DNA of 64,000 nt, from the NCBI GenBank assembly GCA_016861185.1, contig BOKW01000002.1, positions 1-64,000 on the forward strand. The letters run 5' to 3'. The notes beneath the pieces were generated by a model, which was not told the DNA's origin, made no database searches, and saw only the letters and a list, made by a program, of their open reading frames with translations. Shown piece after piece: positions 45,807 through 56,630 of this stretch (its first letter is position 1; each line of letters opens with the position of its first letter). The translations under genes and the position numbers were made by a program. The stretch is from Betaproteobacteria bacterium. Its GTDB lineage: Bacteria; Pseudomonadota; Gammaproteobacteria; Burkholderiales; Burkholderiaceae_F.

Positions 45807-45829
45807 AGAAGCATGCATCGGAGATCTCC

Positions 45830-47380
45830 ATGGCAGACCGCTTGATCATTTTCGATACCACGCTGCGCGACGGCGAACAGAGCCCGGGCGCGTCGATGAC
45901 GAAGGAGCAGAAGCTTCGCATCGCCAAGCAGCTCGAGCGGCTGCGCGTCGACGTGATCGAAGCCGGCTTCGCCGCATCCAGCAACGGCGACTTCGACGCG
46001 GTGCGCACGATCGCCAACACGGTGAAGGACTCGACCGTCTGCTCGCTGGCGCGCGCCAACGACAAGGACATCAGCCGCGCGGCCGAGGCGCTCGCCGGCA
46101 GCGACAACAAGCGCATCCACACCTTCATCGCGACCTCGCCGCTGCACATGGAGAAGAAGCTGCGGATGACGCCAGACCAGGTCTTCGAGCAGGCGAGGCT
46201 CGCGGTGCGCTTCGCGCGCAGGTTCACCGACAACGTCGAGTTTTCGCCCGAAGACGGCTACCGTTCGGAGCCCGACTTCCTGTGCCGCGTGCTCGAAGCC
46301 GTGATCGCCGAAGGCGCGACGACGATCAACATTCCCGACACCGTCGGCTACGCGGTGCCCGAGCTGTACGGCCAGTTCATCGCCGATCTGCGCCGGCGCG
46401 TCCCGAACTCGGACAAGGCGGTCTGGTCGGTCCACTGCCACAACGATCTGGGCATGGCCGTGGCCAATTCGCTGGCGGGCGTGAAGCTCGGCGGCGCGCG
46501 CCAGGTCGAATGCACGATCAACGGGCTGGGCGAGCGCGCCGGCAACTGCTCGCTCGAGGAGGTCGTGATGGCGGTGAAGACGCGGCGCGACTTTTTCAGG
46601 CTCGAGGTCGGCATCGACACGACGCAGATCGTTCCCGCGTCGAAGCTGGTGTCCGCGATCACGGGCTTCCCGGTGCAGCCGAACAAGGCGGTGGTCGGCG
46701 CCAATGCGTTCGCGCACGCCTCGGGCATCCACCAGGATGGCGTGCTGAAGGCGCGCGACACCTACGAGATCATGCGGGCCGAGGACGTCGGCTGGACCGC
46801 CAACAAGATCGTGCTGGGCAAGCTCTCGGGCCGCAATGCGTTCAAGCAGCGCGTGCAGGAGCTGGGCATTCCGGTCGACAGCGAGGCCGAGCTGAACGCC
46901 GCCTTCGCGAAGTTCAAGGAACTGGCGGACCGCAAGGCCGAGATCTTCGACGAGGACATCCAGGCGCTGTTCTCGGACGAATCGGTGACGCCGCACGACG
47001 AGCACTTCAAGCTGATTTCGCTCGCGCAGCGGTCCGAGACCGGCGAGCGCCCGCATGCGCGCGTCGTGCTCGCCATCGGCGGCAAGGAAGTCGCCTCGGA
47101 GGCCGACGGCAACGGCCCGGTCGACGCTTCGCTGAAGGCGATCGAAAGCCAGGTCGGCAGCGGCTCCGAGCTGCTGCTGTATTCGGTCAACGCGATCACG
47201 ACCGGTACCGAATCGCAGGGCGAGGTGACCGTGCGGCTGGCGCGTGCCGGCCGCATCGTCAACGGCGTGGGCGCCGACCCGGACATCATCGCCGCTTCGG
47301 TCAAGGCATATCTGAACGCGCTGAACAAGCTCTACACGACGACCGAAAGGCTCAATCCGCAGACTTCGCTGGCGCCCTGA
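45830..47380 (+). CDS. leuA: 2-isopropylmalate synthase
   Basis: A 516-residue enzyme condensing acetyl-CoA with 2-oxoisovalerate, the first step of leucine synthesis. The N-terminal TIM-barrel signature is [34 protein letters not shown] contains the metal-binding His pair, and [15 protein letters not shown] follows. The C-terminal regulatory domain (about residue 390 onward) binds leucine. It follows a Leu-rich leader peptide, so it is probably attenuation-controlled as well as feedback-inhibited. A hydrolase gene lies convergently 5 bp away. Confidence 0.96.
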   Translation: MADRLIIFDTTLRDGEQSPGASMTKEQKLRIAKQLERLRVDVIEAGFAASSNGDFDAVRTIANTVKDSTVCSLARANDKDISRAAEALAGSDNKRIHTFIATSPLHMEKKLRMTPDQVFEQARLAVRFARRFTDNVEFSPEDGYRSEPDFLCRVLEAVIAEGATTINIPDTVGYAVPELYGQFIADLRRRVPNSDKAVWSVHCHNDLGMAVANSLAGVKLGGARQVECTINGLGERAGNCSLEEVVMAVKTRRDFFRLEVGIDTTQIVPASKLVSAITGFPVQPNKAVVGANAFAHASGIHQDGVLKARDTYEIMRAEDVGWTANKIVLGKLSGRNAFKQRVQELGIPVDSEAELNAAFAKFKELADRKAEIFDEDIQALFSDESVTPHDEHFKLISLAQRSETGERPHARVVLAIGGKEVASEADGNGPVDASLKAIESQVGSGSELLLYSVNAITTGTESQGEVTVRLARAGRIVNGVGADPDIIAASVKAYLNALNKLYTTTERLNPQTSLAP

Positions 47381-47385
47381 CGCGT

Positions 47386-48471
47386 TCAGCGCAGAGCCGC
47401 GCGACCCAGCACGTCGTCGAGCGCGTACAGCGCCCACGCACCGCCGGCCGCGCGGCACATGCCGTAGCGGAACGGCGCCGCATCGCGCCCCGGAAAGACG
47501 AAGCGCAGGTCGCGGTACCACACGCAGGCTTCGCGCGGACCGTTGTCGACGCGCTCGACCAGCGGAAACATCGCGAACCAGCGGAAGAACGCGAAGTCTG
47601 GATGCGCCCAGACTTCGCGTGCGAGCGCTTCGTCGGCCCCGCCGCCGAACATCGGCAGCGGCTCCCAACGCGCCTGCGCAAGCGGCTGATAGGGCGCGGA
47701 AAAGCGGCGGATGAAATGGTCGTCCGCCGTCGCGACGAGCGGCTCGGTGCGGCGCGTGTTGACGTGCGCGACGTGATAGCGCGCGCCGTCGAAGACGAAC
47801 ACCGTCCAGTTGAACGGCGAAGCCGGGCGCGGCGCCGCGTCGACGAAGTCGGCGCGCAGCCCCGCGCGGGCGGCGTAGTCGCGGGCGAATGCGATCGCGT
47901 CCTGCTTGGCCGAATGGCTCAGCCCGACCCACGCCGGCAGCAGCGCGAGCGCGACGAACGCCGGCGCGCGCGAGCGGGGCAGCAGCGCCGACGCGACCAG
48001 TCCGGCAAGCAGGATGCCGCTTACCACGAGGTCGATGATGAAGGTCGCGCCGAGCCCGAAGCGCGCGTCCGACAGCGGCGCGAACAGCATCGTTCCGAAC
48101 TGCGTGATCCAGTCGCCGGCGATGTGGATACCGATCGCGGCCGCGGACAGCCACGCGTAGCGCTTCCATGCCGTGCGCCGGCGCGCGACGAGCGCGAACA
48201 GCCCGCCCAGCAACAGCGCCCAAAGCGGCAGCATCACAATCGAATGCGTGACGCCGCGATGCCCGCGCAGGTACGCGAGGTCCGAGACGAAGCGCAGCGC
48301 GAAGTCGGCATCGGGAAACGCCGCCGCGAAGAAGCCGACCGCAACGGCATGACCGACCGGTACCGGCGGACCGAACCAGCGCTCGCCCGCGCGGTCGTGC
48401 TGCGCGGATGCCGAAGGCGTCAGCGCGCGCGCCAGCAGCGCGCCTGACAGGGCATGGGTGAGGGTATCCAT
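47386..48471 (-). CDS. Membrane-bound metal-dependent hydrolase (YdjM/DUF457 family)
   Basis: A 361-residue protein starting MDTLTHALSGALLARAL. Metal ligands typical of the family are His5-Asp region (MDTLTH), FPDADFAL, and HRGVTHSIV. Hydrophobic segments such as SIVMLPLWALLLGGLFALVA and IIDLVVSGILLAGLVASALL show membrane embedding. The C-terminal 150 residues form a soluble domain (FNWTVFVFDGARYHVAHVN). Relatives are annotated as inner-membrane hydrolases of unknown substrate. It is convergent with leuA. Confidence 0.85.
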   Translation of the reverse strand: MDTLTHALSGALLARALTPSASAQHDRAGERWFGPPVPVGHAVAVGFFAAAFPDADFALRFVSDLAYLRGHRGVTHSIVMLPLWALLLGGLFALVARRRTAWKRYAWLSAAAIGIHIAGDWITQFGTMLFAPLSDARFGLGATFIIDLVVSGILLAGLVASALLPRSRAPAFVALALLPAWVGLSHSAKQDAIAFARDYAARAGLRADFVDAAPRPASPFNWTVFVFDGARYHVAHVNTRRTEPLVATADDHFIRRFSAPYQPLAQARWEPLPMFGGGADEALAREVWAHPDFAFFRWFAMFPLVERVDNGPREACVWYRDLRFVFPGRDAAPFRYGMCRAAGGAWALYALDDVLGRAALR

Positions 48472-48543
48472 CGACTCGATCTTCGCCGGGGGGCCTCACT
48501 ACAATGCGCGCCCTCGCGGCAGTCAATCGGGTTTTCAGGGGAG

Positions 48544-49815
48544 ATGCGTACGTTCTGGTTCGTCGCCGCGCTGCTCGCCGCAGGCGCGGCGCAAGCGGCG
48601 GAGCCGATCCGGCTCGGCATGATCGAAGCGATGTCGGGGCCGTTCGCCAACGCCGGCGAAGCCGTCGCGCGCAACCTGCGGTTCGCCGTCGCGCGCGTCA
48701 ACGAGCGCGGCGGCGTCAGGCTGCCCGGCGGCGCCCGTCCGCTGCGGCTCGAGGTGTACGACTCGAAAGGACAGGCCGAAGAAGCCCTCGTGATGCTGCG
48801 GCGGGCGGCCGACGAAGGCGTGACCGTCGTTCTCCAGGGCAACAGCTCCGCGGTCGCGGGCGCGTTGATCGAGGCGATCAACCGGCACAACGAACGCGTC
48901 GGCGAGCGCGACCCGGGGGCGCGGCTGCTGTTCCTGAACTACTCGGCGGTCGATCCGGCGCTGACCAACGAACGCTGCAGCTTCTGGCATTTCCGCTTCG
49001 ACGCGCACGCCGGCATGCGCATGGCCGCGCTGGTCGACGTGCTCGCCGCCGACCGCGGCGTGCGCCGCGCCTATCTGCTGAACCAGGACTACAGCTTCGG
49101 CCGCGAGGTCGCGCGCAGCGCGCGCGAACTGCTGGCGTTGCGGCGGCCGGACGTGCAGATCGTCGGCGACGAGCTGCATCCGATCGGCCGCGTGCGCGAC
49201 TTCGCGCCGTACGTCGCGAAGATCAAGGCGAGCGGCGCGGACACGGTGATCACCGGCAACTGGGGCAACGATCTGACGCTGCTGGTGCGCGCCGCGCGCG
49301 AAGCGGGCCTCGACGCCGGCTTCTACACCTTCTACGGCAACGGGCTCGGCGCGCCCGCGGCGATCGGCGAAGCGGGCGTGGGCCGCGTGCGCGCGGTCGC
49401 CGAGTGGCACTACAACGCCGGCATCGACGCGATGGACGCGCTGTATGCCGAGTTTCGCCGGATGTACCCGGACCCGCGCGACGACTATTTCCAGGCGCGC
49501 ATGGTGGTGATGATCGAGATGCTGGCGCGCGCGATCGAGCGCGCCGGCCGCGTCGACGCGCTGGCGATCGCGCGCGCGCTGGCCGGGATGCGGTTCGGTC
49601 CGACCGAAGGCAATCCGCTCGGCGAGGTCCGGATGCGCGCCGAGGACCATCAGCTGCTCGGCCCGCTGTACGTCAGCGTGATGGAGCGCGCGGGCGCGCC
49701 GGGGGTGGTGCGCGACGTCGAGGGCAGCGGCTTCGGCTTCCGCACCGAGCGCTTCGTCGATGCCTCGCGCACGGCCGCGCCGCACCGCTGCGCGATGGTC
49801 CGCCCCGGGCGCTAA
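48544..49815 (+). CDS. ABC transporter substrate-binding protein, branched-chain amino acid type
   Basis: A 423-residue periplasmic binding protein of the LivJ/leucine-binding class, with a signal peptide ending near GAAQA-AEP. Landmarks are [54 protein letters not shown], and [26 protein letters not shown]-type [22 protein letters not shown] forms the second lobe. No permease or ATPase gene is near, so it is an orphan here. The ligand is unknown. Confidence 0.88.
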   Translation: MRTFWFVAALLAAGAAQAAEPIRLGMIEAMSGPFANAGEAVARNLRFAVARVNERGGVRLPGGARPLRLEVYDSKGQAEEALVMLRRAADEGVTVVLQGNSSAVAGALIEAINRHNERVGERDPGARLLFLNYSAVDPALTNERCSFWHFRFDAHAGMRMAALVDVLAADRGVRRAYLLNQDYSFGREVARSARELLALRRPDVQIVGDELHPIGRVRDFAPYVAKIKASGADTVITGNWGNDLTLLVRAAREAGLDAGFYTFYGNGLGAPAAIGEAGVGRVRAVAEWHYNAGIDAMDALYAEFRRMYPDPRDDYFQARMVVMIEMLARAIERAGRVDALAIARALAGMRFGPTEGNPLGEVRMRAEDHQLLGPLYVSVMERAGAPGVVRDVEGSGFGFRTERFVDASRTAAPHRCAMVRPGR

Positions 49816-49912
49816 GAGCGGACCGGCCGCCGCGCTCGGGTATACTGCGCCGCTTCACGGCACGGCCTTCCTTCCGTGTCCGCGTGTCCACCGAAACACC
49901 GAAAGGGAAACC

Positions 49913-50182
49913 ATGGCAGTCGCAGACATCAAGAAGGGCGACATCGTCGCCAAATTCCAGCGCAGCAAGTCGGATACGGGTTCGCCGGAGGTGCAGGTCG
50001 CGCTTCTGACGGCCCGCATCAACGAACTGACCGAGCACTTCAAGACCCACGTCAAGGATCATCATTCCCGGCGCGGGCTGCTCAAGATGGTCAGCCGGCG
50101 CCGCAAGCTGCTCGACTATCTGAAGGGCAAGAACCCCGAGGCGTACAAGGGGCTGATCGACAGCCTCGGCCTACGCAAGTAG
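49913..50182 (+). CDS. rpsO: 30S ribosomal protein S15
   Basis: An 89-residue protein with the S15 pattern: [54 protein letters not shown]. It binds 16S rRNA in the 30S platform. A TATACT box at 49841-49846 may be its -10. It is followed by a terminator-like hairpin and then pnp, the conserved rpsO-pnp order. In this order pnp mRNA is often processed near rpsO. Confidence 0.97.
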   Translation: MAVADIKKGDIVAKFQRSKSDTGSPEVQVALLTARINELTEHFKTHVKDHHSRRGLLKMVSRRRKLLDYLKGKNPEAYKGLIDSLGLRK

Positions 50183-50205
50183 TCGTGCCGACCGATCACG
50201 CGAGG

Positions 50206-50240
50206 AAGCCTGCGAGACACGACGCTCCGCGGGCTTTTTT
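50206..50240 (+). terminator. Terminator or processing hairpin between rpsO and pnp
   Basis: AAGCCTGCG(AG) at 50206-50216 pairs imperfectly with CTCCGCGGGCTT at 50224-50235, followed by a six-T tract. In the rpsO-pnp arrangement this is the place for a partial terminator or RNase III-type site. Confidence 0.65.
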
Positions 50241-50392
50241 GCATGGCGGCTCCACTGCGCGCCGCGCTATGGACGTAAGGCCCGGCCGATGCCGGGCCCA
50301 GTCGTCGATACCGCGGCGTGCCCGAAGGTCCGGCCGTCCGGCCGGACGCTGATGTCCCAGCGGCTGCGTTTTCAACGCGAAAGGAAACGCAA

Positions 50393-52528
50393 GTGTTCGA
50401 AAAAGTAACGAAGACCTTCCAGTACGGTGCGCACACCGTCACGCTGGAAACGGGGGAGATCGCGCGGCAGGCGACCGGCGCGGTGCTCGTATCGATGGAC
50501 GACACGGTGGTGCTCGCGACCGTCGTCGCGCGCACCGAAGCCAAGGCCGGTCAGGACTTCTTTCCGCTGACCGTCGATTACGTCGAGAAGACCTACGCCG
50601 CGGGCCGCATTCCCGGCGGCTTCTTCAAGCGCGAGGGTCGTCCCTCGGAGAAGGAGACGCTGACGAGCCGGCTGATCGACCGGCCGATCCGGCCGCTGTT
50701 CCCCGACGGCTTTTACAACGAGGTGCAGGTCGTCGTGCACGTGCTGTCGGTCAATCCGGAGATCGACCCCGACATCCCCGCGATGATCGGCGCGTCGGCG
50801 GCGCTGTCGGTGTCGGGCATCCCGTTCAAGGGCCCGATCGGCGCGGCGCGCGTCGGCTACGTCGACGGCCAGTACGTGCTGAACCCGACGGCCGCCCAGC
50901 TCAAGAGCTCGAAGCTCGACCTGGTCGTCGCCGGCACCGAACGCGCGGTGCTGATGGTCGAATCCGAAGCCGACCAGCTTCCCGAGGACGTGATGCTCGG
51001 CGCCGTCGTCTTCGGCCACGAGCAGATGCAGGCGGCGATCAACGCGATCCACGATCTCGTGCGCGACGCCGGCAAGCCGGCGTGGGACTGGAAGGCGCCG
51101 GAGAAGAACGAGGCGCTGATCGCCAAGATCATCAACATCGCCGGCACCGAACTGCGCGCCGCCTACCAGATCCGCAGCAAGCAGGCGCGCACGCAGAAGC
51201 TGCGCGAGATCTACGCGCTGGTCGACGGCAAGCTCGCCGAGGAGGCCGCCGCGGCCGGGCAACCGGCGCCGGACGCGAACGAGGTGGGCAGCATCCTGTT
51301 CGATCTCGAAGCGAAGATCGTCCGCAGCCAGATTCTCGAAGGCGAACCGCGCATCGACGGACGCGACACACGCACGGTGCGGCCGATCGAGATCCGGCTC
51401 GGCGTGCTGCCGCGCACGCACGGCTCGGCGCTGTTCACGCGCGGCGAAACGCAGGCGCTCGTCACCGCTACGCTCGGCACCAAGCAGGACGAGCAGATCA
51501 TCGACGCGCTGATGGGCGAGTACCGCGAGCGTTTCATGCTCCACTACAACATGCCGCCGTTCGCTACCGGCGAAACCGGCCGGGTCGGCGCGCCGAAGCG
51601 CCGCGAGATCGGCCATGGACGGCTTGCCAAGCGCGCGCTGCTCGCCTGCCTGCCGACCACCGAAGAGTTCCAGTACTCGATCCGCGTCGTTTCCGAGATC
51701 ACCGAATCGAACGGTTCGTCGTCGATGGCGTCCGTCTGCGGCGGCTGCCTGGCGTTGATGGACGCCGGCGTGCCGATGAAGGCGCACGTCGCGGGCGTGG
51801 CGATGGGGCTGATCAAGGAGGGCAACAAGTTCGCCGTGCTGACGGACATCCTCGGCGACGAGGACCACCTCGGCGACATGGACTTCAAGGTCGCGGGCAC
51901 CGCGACGGGCATCACCGCGCTGCAGATGGACATCAAGATCGAGGGCATCACCAAGGAGATCATGCAGGTGGCGCTCGCGCAGGCGAAAGAGGGTCGCATG
52001 CACATCCTGCAGAAGATGCAGGATGCGATGGGCGTGCCGCGGCCCGAGCTGTCGGCCTTCGCGCCGCGGCTGATCAAGATGAAGATCAATCCCGAGAAGA
52101 TCCGCGACGTGATCGGCAAGGGCGGCGCGGTGATCCGCGCGCTGACCGAGGAAACCGGCACGCAGATCGACATCGAGGACGATGGCACCGTGATCATCGC
52201 CAGCGTCGATCTGGAGAAAGGCCGCGAGGCCGAGCGCCGCATCCGCGAGCTGACCGCCGAGGTCGAGGTCGGCAAGATCTACGACGGCACCGTGCTGCGG
52301 CTGCTGGACTTCGGCGCGATCGTGCAGATCCTGCCCGGCCGCGACGGCCTGCTCCACATCTCGCAGATCGCCAGCGAGCGCGTCAATCAGGTCAGCGATT
52401 ACCTGAAGGAAGGCCAGGCGATCAAGGTCAAGGTGCTCGAGGCCGACGAGAAGGGCCGGCTGCGGTTGTCGATGAAAGCGGCTGCCGCCGAGTTGGGCGG
52501 ACAGCAGGCCCAGCAGCAGCAGCAGTAA
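50393..52528 (+). CDS. pnp: Polyribonucleotide nucleotidyltransferase (PNPase)
   Basis: A 711-residue 3'-5' phosphorolytic exoribonuclease. Two RNase PH-like domains are seen ([23 protein letters not shown] and [29 protein letters not shown]). Then comes a KH domain ([32 protein letters not shown]) and an S1 domain ([24 protein letters not shown]). The start is GTG at 50393 behind AAAGGAA. It degrades mRNA and works in the degradosome. The C-terminal tail QQAQQQQQ is a short Gln repeat. Confidence 0.97.
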   Translation: MFEKVTKTFQYGAHTVTLETGEIARQATGAVLVSMDDTVVLATVVARTEAKAGQDFFPLTVDYVEKTYAAGRIPGGFFKREGRPSEKETLTSRLIDRPIRPLFPDGFYNEVQVVVHVLSVNPEIDPDIPAMIGASAALSVSGIPFKGPIGAARVGYVDGQYVLNPTAAQLKSSKLDLVVAGTERAVLMVESEADQLPEDVMLGAVVFGHEQMQAAINAIHDLVRDAGKPAWDWKAPEKNEALIAKIINIAGTELRAAYQIRSKQARTQKLREIYALVDGKLAEEAAAAGQPAPDANEVGSILFDLEAKIVRSQILEGEPRIDGRDTRTVRPIEIRLGVLPRTHGSALFTRGETQALVTATLGTKQDEQIIDALMGEYRERFMLHYNMPPFATGETGRVGAPKRREIGHGRLAKRALLACLPTTEEFQYSIRVVSEITESNGSSSMASVCGGCLALMDAGVPMKAHVAGVAMGLIKEGNKFAVLTDILGDEDHLGDMDFKVAGTATGITALQMDIKIEGITKEIMQVALAQAKEGRMHILQKMQDAMGVPRPELSAFAPRLIKMKINPEKIRDVIGKGGAVIRALTEETGTQIDIEDDGTVIIASVDLEKGREAERRIRELTAEVEVGKIYDGTVLRLLDFGAIVQILPGRDGLLHISQIASERVNQVSDYLKEGQAIKVKVLEADEKGRLRLSMKAAAAELGGQQAQQQQQ

Positions 52529-52568
52529 GCCGCCGTGCCGCCCCGCGCGGGCGGCGCCGATTCGCATC

Positions 52569-53576
52569 ATGCGTGCCGTCGAAATCAGCAACCCCGGCGG
52601 ACCCGAGGTCCTGCGACTCGTCGAGCGGTCGCGGCCGCAGCCGCGCGCGGGCGAAGCGCTCGTGCGCGTGCACGCCGCCGGCATCAACCGGCCTGACGTG
52701 CTCCAGCGCAAGGGCGGCTATCCGCCGCCGCCGGGTGCGTCGGATCTGCCGGGGCTCGAGATCGCCGGCGTGATCGAAGAAGGCGACCTTGCCGGCAGCG
52801 GATTCGAGATCGGCGACGCGGTGTGCGGACTCGTCGCCGGCGGCGGCTACGCCGAGTACTGCGCGGTTCCGGTCGGGCAGTTGCTGCCGGTGCCGCGCGG
52901 GCTGAGCTTTGCGGAGGCTGCCGGGCTGCCCGAGACGTTCTTCACGGTCTGGAGCAACGTGTTCGATCGCGCGCACCTCGCGCCGGGCGAAACCCTGCTC
53001 GTGCAGGGCGGCACCAGCGGCATCGGCGTGGCCGCGATCCAGCTTGCGGTCGCGCTCGGTCACACGGTCTACGCCACCGCGGGCACGGACGAGAAGTGCC
53101 GCGCGATCGATACGCTCGGCGCCGCGCGCGCGATCAACTATCGCGACGAGGACTTCGGCGCGGTGGTCAAGGAGGCCACGCAGGGCCGCGGGGTCGACGT
53201 GATCCTCGACATGGTCGGCGGCGGCTACGTTGCGCGCGAGATCGCCTGTCTCGCCGACGACGGCCGCCTGGTACTGATCGCGCTGCTCGGCGGCGCGAAG
53301 GCCGAGATCGACCTGTCGGCCGTGCTGCGGCGGCGGCTCACGATCACTGCGTCGACGCTGCGCCCGCGTCCAGTGAACTTCAAGGCGGCGATCGCGCGGC
53401 GCCTGCGCGCGGTCGTCTGGCCGCTGATCGAAGCGGGCCGGATCAAGCCGATGCTGTTCAAGACCTTCGAACTCGGGGACGCCGCCGCCGCGCACGCGCT
53501 GATGGAGTCGGGTCGGCACATCGGCAAGATCGTGCTGGCCGTCACGAACGAAGCCGCGGCCCACCCGCGGGTCTGA
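52569..53576 (+). CDS. NAD(P)H-quinone oxidoreductase, medium-chain dehydrogenase class
   Basis: A 335-residue zinc-lacking alcohol-dehydrogenase-like protein of the QOR/PIG3 group. The substrate domain reads VHAAGINRPDVLQRKGGYPPPPGASDLPGLEIAGVIEEG. The NADPH-binding loop is LLVQGGTSGIGVAAIQLAVALG. It probably reduces quinones with one or two electrons from NADPH. It sits between pnp and tpiA, a conserved placement in Burkholderiales. No conserved zinc Cys cluster is present. Confidence 0.9.
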   Translation: MRAVEISNPGGPEVLRLVERSRPQPRAGEALVRVHAAGINRPDVLQRKGGYPPPPGASDLPGLEIAGVIEEGDLAGSGFEIGDAVCGLVAGGGYAEYCAVPVGQLLPVPRGLSFAEAAGLPETFFTVWSNVFDRAHLAPGETLLVQGGTSGIGVAAIQLAVALGHTVYATAGTDEKCRAIDTLGAARAINYRDEDFGAVVKEATQGRGVDVILDMVGGGYVAREIACLADDGRLVLIALLGGAKAEIDLSAVLRRRLTITASTLRPRPVNFKAAIARRLRAVVWPLIEAGRIKPMLFKTFELGDAAAAHALMESGRHIGKIVLAVTNEAAAHPRV

Positions 53577-53624
53577 CCGACGACGCGATCCGTAGAATCC
53601 GGCCCCCTTTCCCGCATCGACACC

Positions 53625-54392
53625 ATGTCCGCCCGCCGCCCGCTGGTTGCCGCCAACTGGAAGATGAACGGCTCGATCGCTGCCAACGAGCAGTGGCTGG
53701 CCGAATTCCGCGCCGGCGCGAAGAACCTCGGCAGCGATGCCGTCGTGTCTGCGCCGTATCCGTATCTGGCGCAGCTTTGGGTGGGGCTCAAAGGCACGCC
53801 GGCCGAAGTCGGCGCGCAGGATCTCAGCGAACATCGCGCCGGCGCGTACACCGGCGACGTCACCGGCGAAATGCTGGTGGACGTGGGCTGCCGCTGGGTG
53901 ATCGTCGGTCATTCGGAGCGGCGCGCGCTGCACGGCGAATCGAACGAACGCGTGGCCGCCAAGGCCGCGCGCGCTCTCGACGCGGGTTTGCGGCCGATCG
54001 TGTGCATCGGCGAGACGCTCGCCGAGCGCGAGGCGGGCCGGACCCACGAGGTCGTGCGCACGCAGCTCGCGGTCGTGCTTGCTGCGGTCGGTGCCGCGGC
54101 GCTCGAGCGCGGCGCGATCGCCTACGAGCCCGTGTGGGCGATCGGTACCGGGCGGACCGCCACGCCCGCGCAGGCGCAGGAGGTACATGGCGCGATCCGC
54201 GCGCAGCTTGCCGCGGCCGATCCGGGCGCAGCGCGCGCGGTGCGCGTGCTCTACGGCGGCAGCGTCAAGCCCGCCAACGCCGCCGAGCTGTTCGCGCAGC
54301 TCGACATCGACGGCGGGCTGATCGGGGGTGCGTCGCTGATCGCGCGGGACTTCCTCGCGATCTGCGCGGCAGTGCCGCGCCCGAAGGGATGA
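53625..54392 (+). CDS. tpiA: Triosephosphate isomerase
   Basis: A 255-residue TIM-barrel enzyme interconverting dihydroxyacetone phosphate and glyceraldehyde 3-phosphate. Catalytic residues are visible: Lys in NWKMNG, His in VIVGHSERR, and Glu in [19 protein letters not shown]. The loop [16 protein letters not shown] holds the phosphate. A TAGAAT box (53593-53598) lies upstream as a possible -10. secG starts 19 bp after the stop. Confidence 0.97.
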   Translation: MSARRPLVAANWKMNGSIAANEQWLAEFRAGAKNLGSDAVVSAPYPYLAQLWVGLKGTPAEVGAQDLSEHRAGAYTGDVTGEMLVDVGCRWVIVGHSERRALHGESNERVAAKAARALDAGLRPIVCIGETLAEREAGRTHEVVRTQLAVVLAAVGAAALERGAIAYEPVWAIGTGRTATPAQAQEVHGAIRAQLAAADPGAARAVRVLYGGSVKPANAAELFAQLDIDGGLIGGASLIARDFLAICAAVPRPKG

Positions 54393-54411
54393 CATTCAAG
54401 AAGGAACCGAT

Positions 54412-54783
54412 ATGGCCTGGTTAACCACGCTGCTGATCGTGATTCAGGTGCTGTGCGCGATCGCGATCATCATCCTCGTGCTGCTCCAGCACGGCAAAGG
54501 CGCCGACATGGGTGCGGCTTTCGGCAGCGGCGCCTCGGGCAGCCTGTTCGGCGCGACGGGCTCGGCGAACTTCCTGTCGCGCAGCACGGGCATCCTGGCG
54601 GCGGTGTTTTTCGTCGCCACGCTCGGGCTCGCGTATTCGGCGACCGCGGTACGCGCGCCGCAGGCCGAACGCGGCGTGATGGGCACGATGCAGAAGATAG
54701 ACGCCGGCAAGGACGCGGCGAAGGACGTTCCCGCGCCGGCGACCAAGGGCGAAGGCGGCAAGGCCGGCGACATTCCCAAGTGA
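54412..54783 (+). CDS. secG: Protein-export membrane protein SecG
   Basis: A 123-residue SecG. Two membrane helices (TLLIVIQVLCAIAIIILVLLQ and TGILAAVFFVATLGLAYSA) flank the conserved cytoplasmic loop GKGADMGAAFGSGASGSLFGATGSANFLSR. It is an accessory part of SecYEG translocase. The C-terminal tail is polar (Lys/Ala-rich), as in many Proteobacteria. tRNA-Leu follows after 56 bp. Confidence 0.96.
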   Translation: MAWLTTLLIVIQVLCAIAIIILVLLQHGKGADMGAAFGSGASGSLFGATGSANFLSRSTGILAAVFFVATLGLAYSATAVRAPQAERGVMGTMQKIDAGKDAAKDVPAPATKGEGGKAGDIPK

Positions 54784-54839
54784 GCCGGCGCGCGAGCGCG
54801 ACGCCCGCCGCGGTGTATCAAGTAGAATCCGCGCGATTT

Positions 54840-54924
54840 GCCGACGTGGTGGAATTGGTAGACACACCATCTTGAGGGGGTGGCGGCGCAAGCCGTGTGA
54901 GTTCGAGTCTCACCGTCGGCACCA
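54840..54924 (+). tRNA. tRNA-Leu (anticodon GAG)
   Basis: An 85-nt tRNA including encoded CCA (54922-54924). Acceptor arms GCCGACG (54840-54846) and CGTCGGC (54914-54920) pair perfectly. The anticodon stem CCATC/GGTGG encloses the loop TTGAGGG, giving anticodon GAG (codons CUC/CUU). A long variable arm (GGCGGCGCAAGCCGT region) and the GTTCGAGTC T-loop fit leucine tRNA. A TAGAAT box lies at 54823-54828. Confidence 0.96.
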
Positions 54925-55043
54925 GACAGCGCTTCTTGCGGGGCGCGCAACGGTCGAAGCGTGGTGCCCGTCGAAATCGCGGCGCCGCCGGACCCGGGTA
55001 GCAGTGCCAGGCAGCGACTGAACCAGACAGCGGAACAGCAAAC

Positions 55044-55409
55044 ATGGATCTCGAGTCATACGTACCTGTTCTGCTGTTCATCCTGGTTGGCGTCGCGGTG
55101 GGCGCTGGCCCGCTCGTGATCGGTGCGCTGCTCGGGCCGCGCCGGCCCGATCCGGAAAAGCTCTCGCCCTACGAGTGCGGCTTCGAGGCCTTCGAGGACG
55201 CGCGCATGAAGTTCGACGTGCGCTATTACCTCGTCGCGATCCTGTTCATCCTGTTCGATCTCGAGATCGCGTTCCTCTTTCCGTGGGCGGCCGTGCTCGG
55301 TGACCTCGGTTCCTGGGGTCCGGCCTTCTGGTCGATGATGGTTTTCCTCGCCATCCTGACGGTCGGCTTCCTCTACGAGTGGAAAAAGGGCGCGCTGGAC
55401 TGGGAGTAG
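55044..55409 (+). CDS. nuoA: NADH dehydrogenase I subunit A
   Basis: A 121-residue membrane subunit with three hydrophobic segments ([60 protein letters not shown]). The conserved loop [28 protein letters not shown] is the NuoA/ND3 signature, with the accessible Cys. It is the first gene of the nuo operon after tRNA-Leu. nuoB follows after 17 bp. Confidence 0.97.
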   Translation: MDLESYVPVLLFILVGVAVGAGPLVIGALLGPRRPDPEKLSPYECGFEAFEDARMKFDVRYYLVAILFILFDLEIAFLFPWAAVLGDLGSWGPAFWSMMVFLAILTVGFLYEWKKGALDWE

Positions 55410-55426
55410 TCCGGCAAGGAGCGGCC

Positions 55427-55903
55427 ATGGGCATCGAAGGCGTGCTGAGCGAAGGCTTCGTCACCACCAGCGTCGACAAGCTGATCAACTGGAGTAAGAC
55501 CGGCTCGATGTGGCCGATGACCTTCGGGCTGGCCTGCTGCGCGGTCGAGATGATCCACGCCGGGGCGTCGCGCTACGACCTCGACCGCTTCGGCGTGATG
55601 TTCCGGGCGAGCCCGCGCCAGTCCGACGTGATGATCGTCGCCGGTACCTTGTGCAACAAGATGGCGCCGGCGCTGCGCAAGGTCTACGACCAGATGGCCG
55701 AGCCGCGCTGGGTCATCAGCATGGGCTCGTGCGCCAACGGCGGCGGCTACTACCACTATTCGTACTCGGTCGTGCGCGGCTGCGACCGTATCGTGCCGGT
55801 CGACGTCTACGTACCGGGCTGCCCACCGACGGCCGAAGCGCTGATCTACGGAATCATCCAGCTGCAGAACAAGATCCGGCGCACCAACACGATCGCCCGC
55901 TGA
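55427..55903 (+). CDS. nuoB: NADH dehydrogenase I subunit B
   Basis: A 158-residue subunit carrying the N2 iron-sulfur cluster. The ligands are the Cys pair in [10 protein letters not shown] and the Cys residues in [11 protein letters not shown] and [16 protein letters not shown]. It lies at the junction of the peripheral arm with quinone. The ATG at 55427 ([10 protein letters not shown]) is chosen because it is the family start. Confidence 0.97.
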   Translation: MGIEGVLSEGFVTTSVDKLINWSKTGSMWPMTFGLACCAVEMIHAGASRYDLDRFGVMFRASPRQSDVMIVAGTLCNKMAPALRKVYDQMAEPRWVISMGSCANGGGYYHYSYSVVRGCDRIVPVDVYVPGCPPTAEALIYGIIQLQNKIRRTNTIAR

Positions 55904-55917
55904 CGCCCGCGCACGCG

Positions 55918-56511
55918 ATGACCCGACTCGAAACCCTCGCCGCGAATCTGAAGGCCGCGCTCGGCGAGCGCATCGCCGACATGACCATCGCGCTCGGCGA
56001 AATCACGATCGTCGTCAGGGCGGCCGATCACCTCGCGGTCGCGCGCACGCTGCGCGACGACGAGCGCCTCAAGTTCGAGCAGTGCATCGACCTCGCCGGC
56101 GTCGACTACCTGCACTACGGCGACGGAACGTGGAACGGACCGCGTTTCGCGGTCGTGTTGCACCTGTTGTCGGTGACGCACAACTGGCGCGTTCGCGTTC
56201 GCGCGTTCTGCCCGGACGACGAACTGCCGCTGATCGATTCGGTCACGGGTGTATGGCCCTCGGCCGGCTGGTTCGAGCGCGAAGCGTTCGACCTGTACGG
56301 CATCGTGTTCGAAGGCCACGCCGACCTGCGCCGGATCCTCACCGACTACGGCTTCGTCGGCCATCCGTTCCGCAAGGACTTCCCGATCACGGGCTACGTC
56401 GAGATGCGCTACGACCCCGAGCAGCGGCGTGTCGTCTACCAGCCGGTGACGATCGAACCGCGCGAGGTGACGCCGCGGGTGATTCGCGAAGAGAACTACG
56501 GCCGTGGCTGA
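55918..56511 (+). CDS. nuoC: NADH dehydrogenase I subunit C
   Basis: A 197-residue peripheral-arm subunit. [17 protein letters not shown] and [21 protein letters not shown] lead to the family core [43 protein letters not shown]. The last codons end in EENYGRG and TGA (56509-56511). The first nuoD start copy (GTG at 56504) overlaps this stop, as in genomes where nuoC and nuoD are directly joined. Confidence 0.97.
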   Translation: MTRLETLAANLKAALGERIADMTIALGEITIVVRAADHLAVARTLRDDERLKFEQCIDLAGVDYLHYGDGTWNGPRFAVVLHLLSVTHNWRVRVRAFCPDDELPLIDSVTGVWPSAGWFEREAFDLYGIVFEGHADLRRILTDYGFVGHPFRKDFPITGYVEMRYDPEQRRVVYQPVTIEPREVTPRVIREENYGRG

Positions 56512-56620
56512 GATCAAGAACTACACCCTCAGCTTTGTCTCCGGCCGCCGCGCTACGCGCGGCTTAACTTGCGCTGCGCGCAAGTTAGCCTGCGACGAAA
56601 CTCAAGGTGTAGTGGTGTAG
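56504..56620 (+). pseudogene. First (outer) copy of the nuoD start, 38-codon truncated frame
   Basis: GTG at 56504 starts [11 protein letters not shown] in a frame overlapping the nuoC stop, the position where nuoD normally begins. After 11 codons it runs into a hairpin (GLTCAARKLA), then stops at TAG 56618-56620. It differs from the functional start at 56784 by third-base changes (GCT/GCC, AAC/AAT, ACC/ACG) plus start codon and S/N. It is probably the ancestral start made non-functional by insertion, and could still be translated as a short leader peptide. Confidence 0.7.
56565..56587. repeat. Hairpin core, nuoD insert, copy 1
   Basis: TAACTTGCGC (56565-56574) and GCGCAAGTTA (56578-56587) form a perfect 10-bp stem with loop TGC, extended by GGC/GCC with one bulged T. 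The identical 23-mer recurs at 56692-56714. Confidence 0.85.
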
Positions 56621-56630
56621 GGCAGTCCGT

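Noticed and set aside
45758..48526. A 922-codon minus-strand frame opposite leuA and through the YdjM-like gene
   Set aside because: It is a shadow of leuA in its C-terminal part and out of frame with the real hydrolase gene (47386-48471). Composition is Arg/Ala-rich without motifs.
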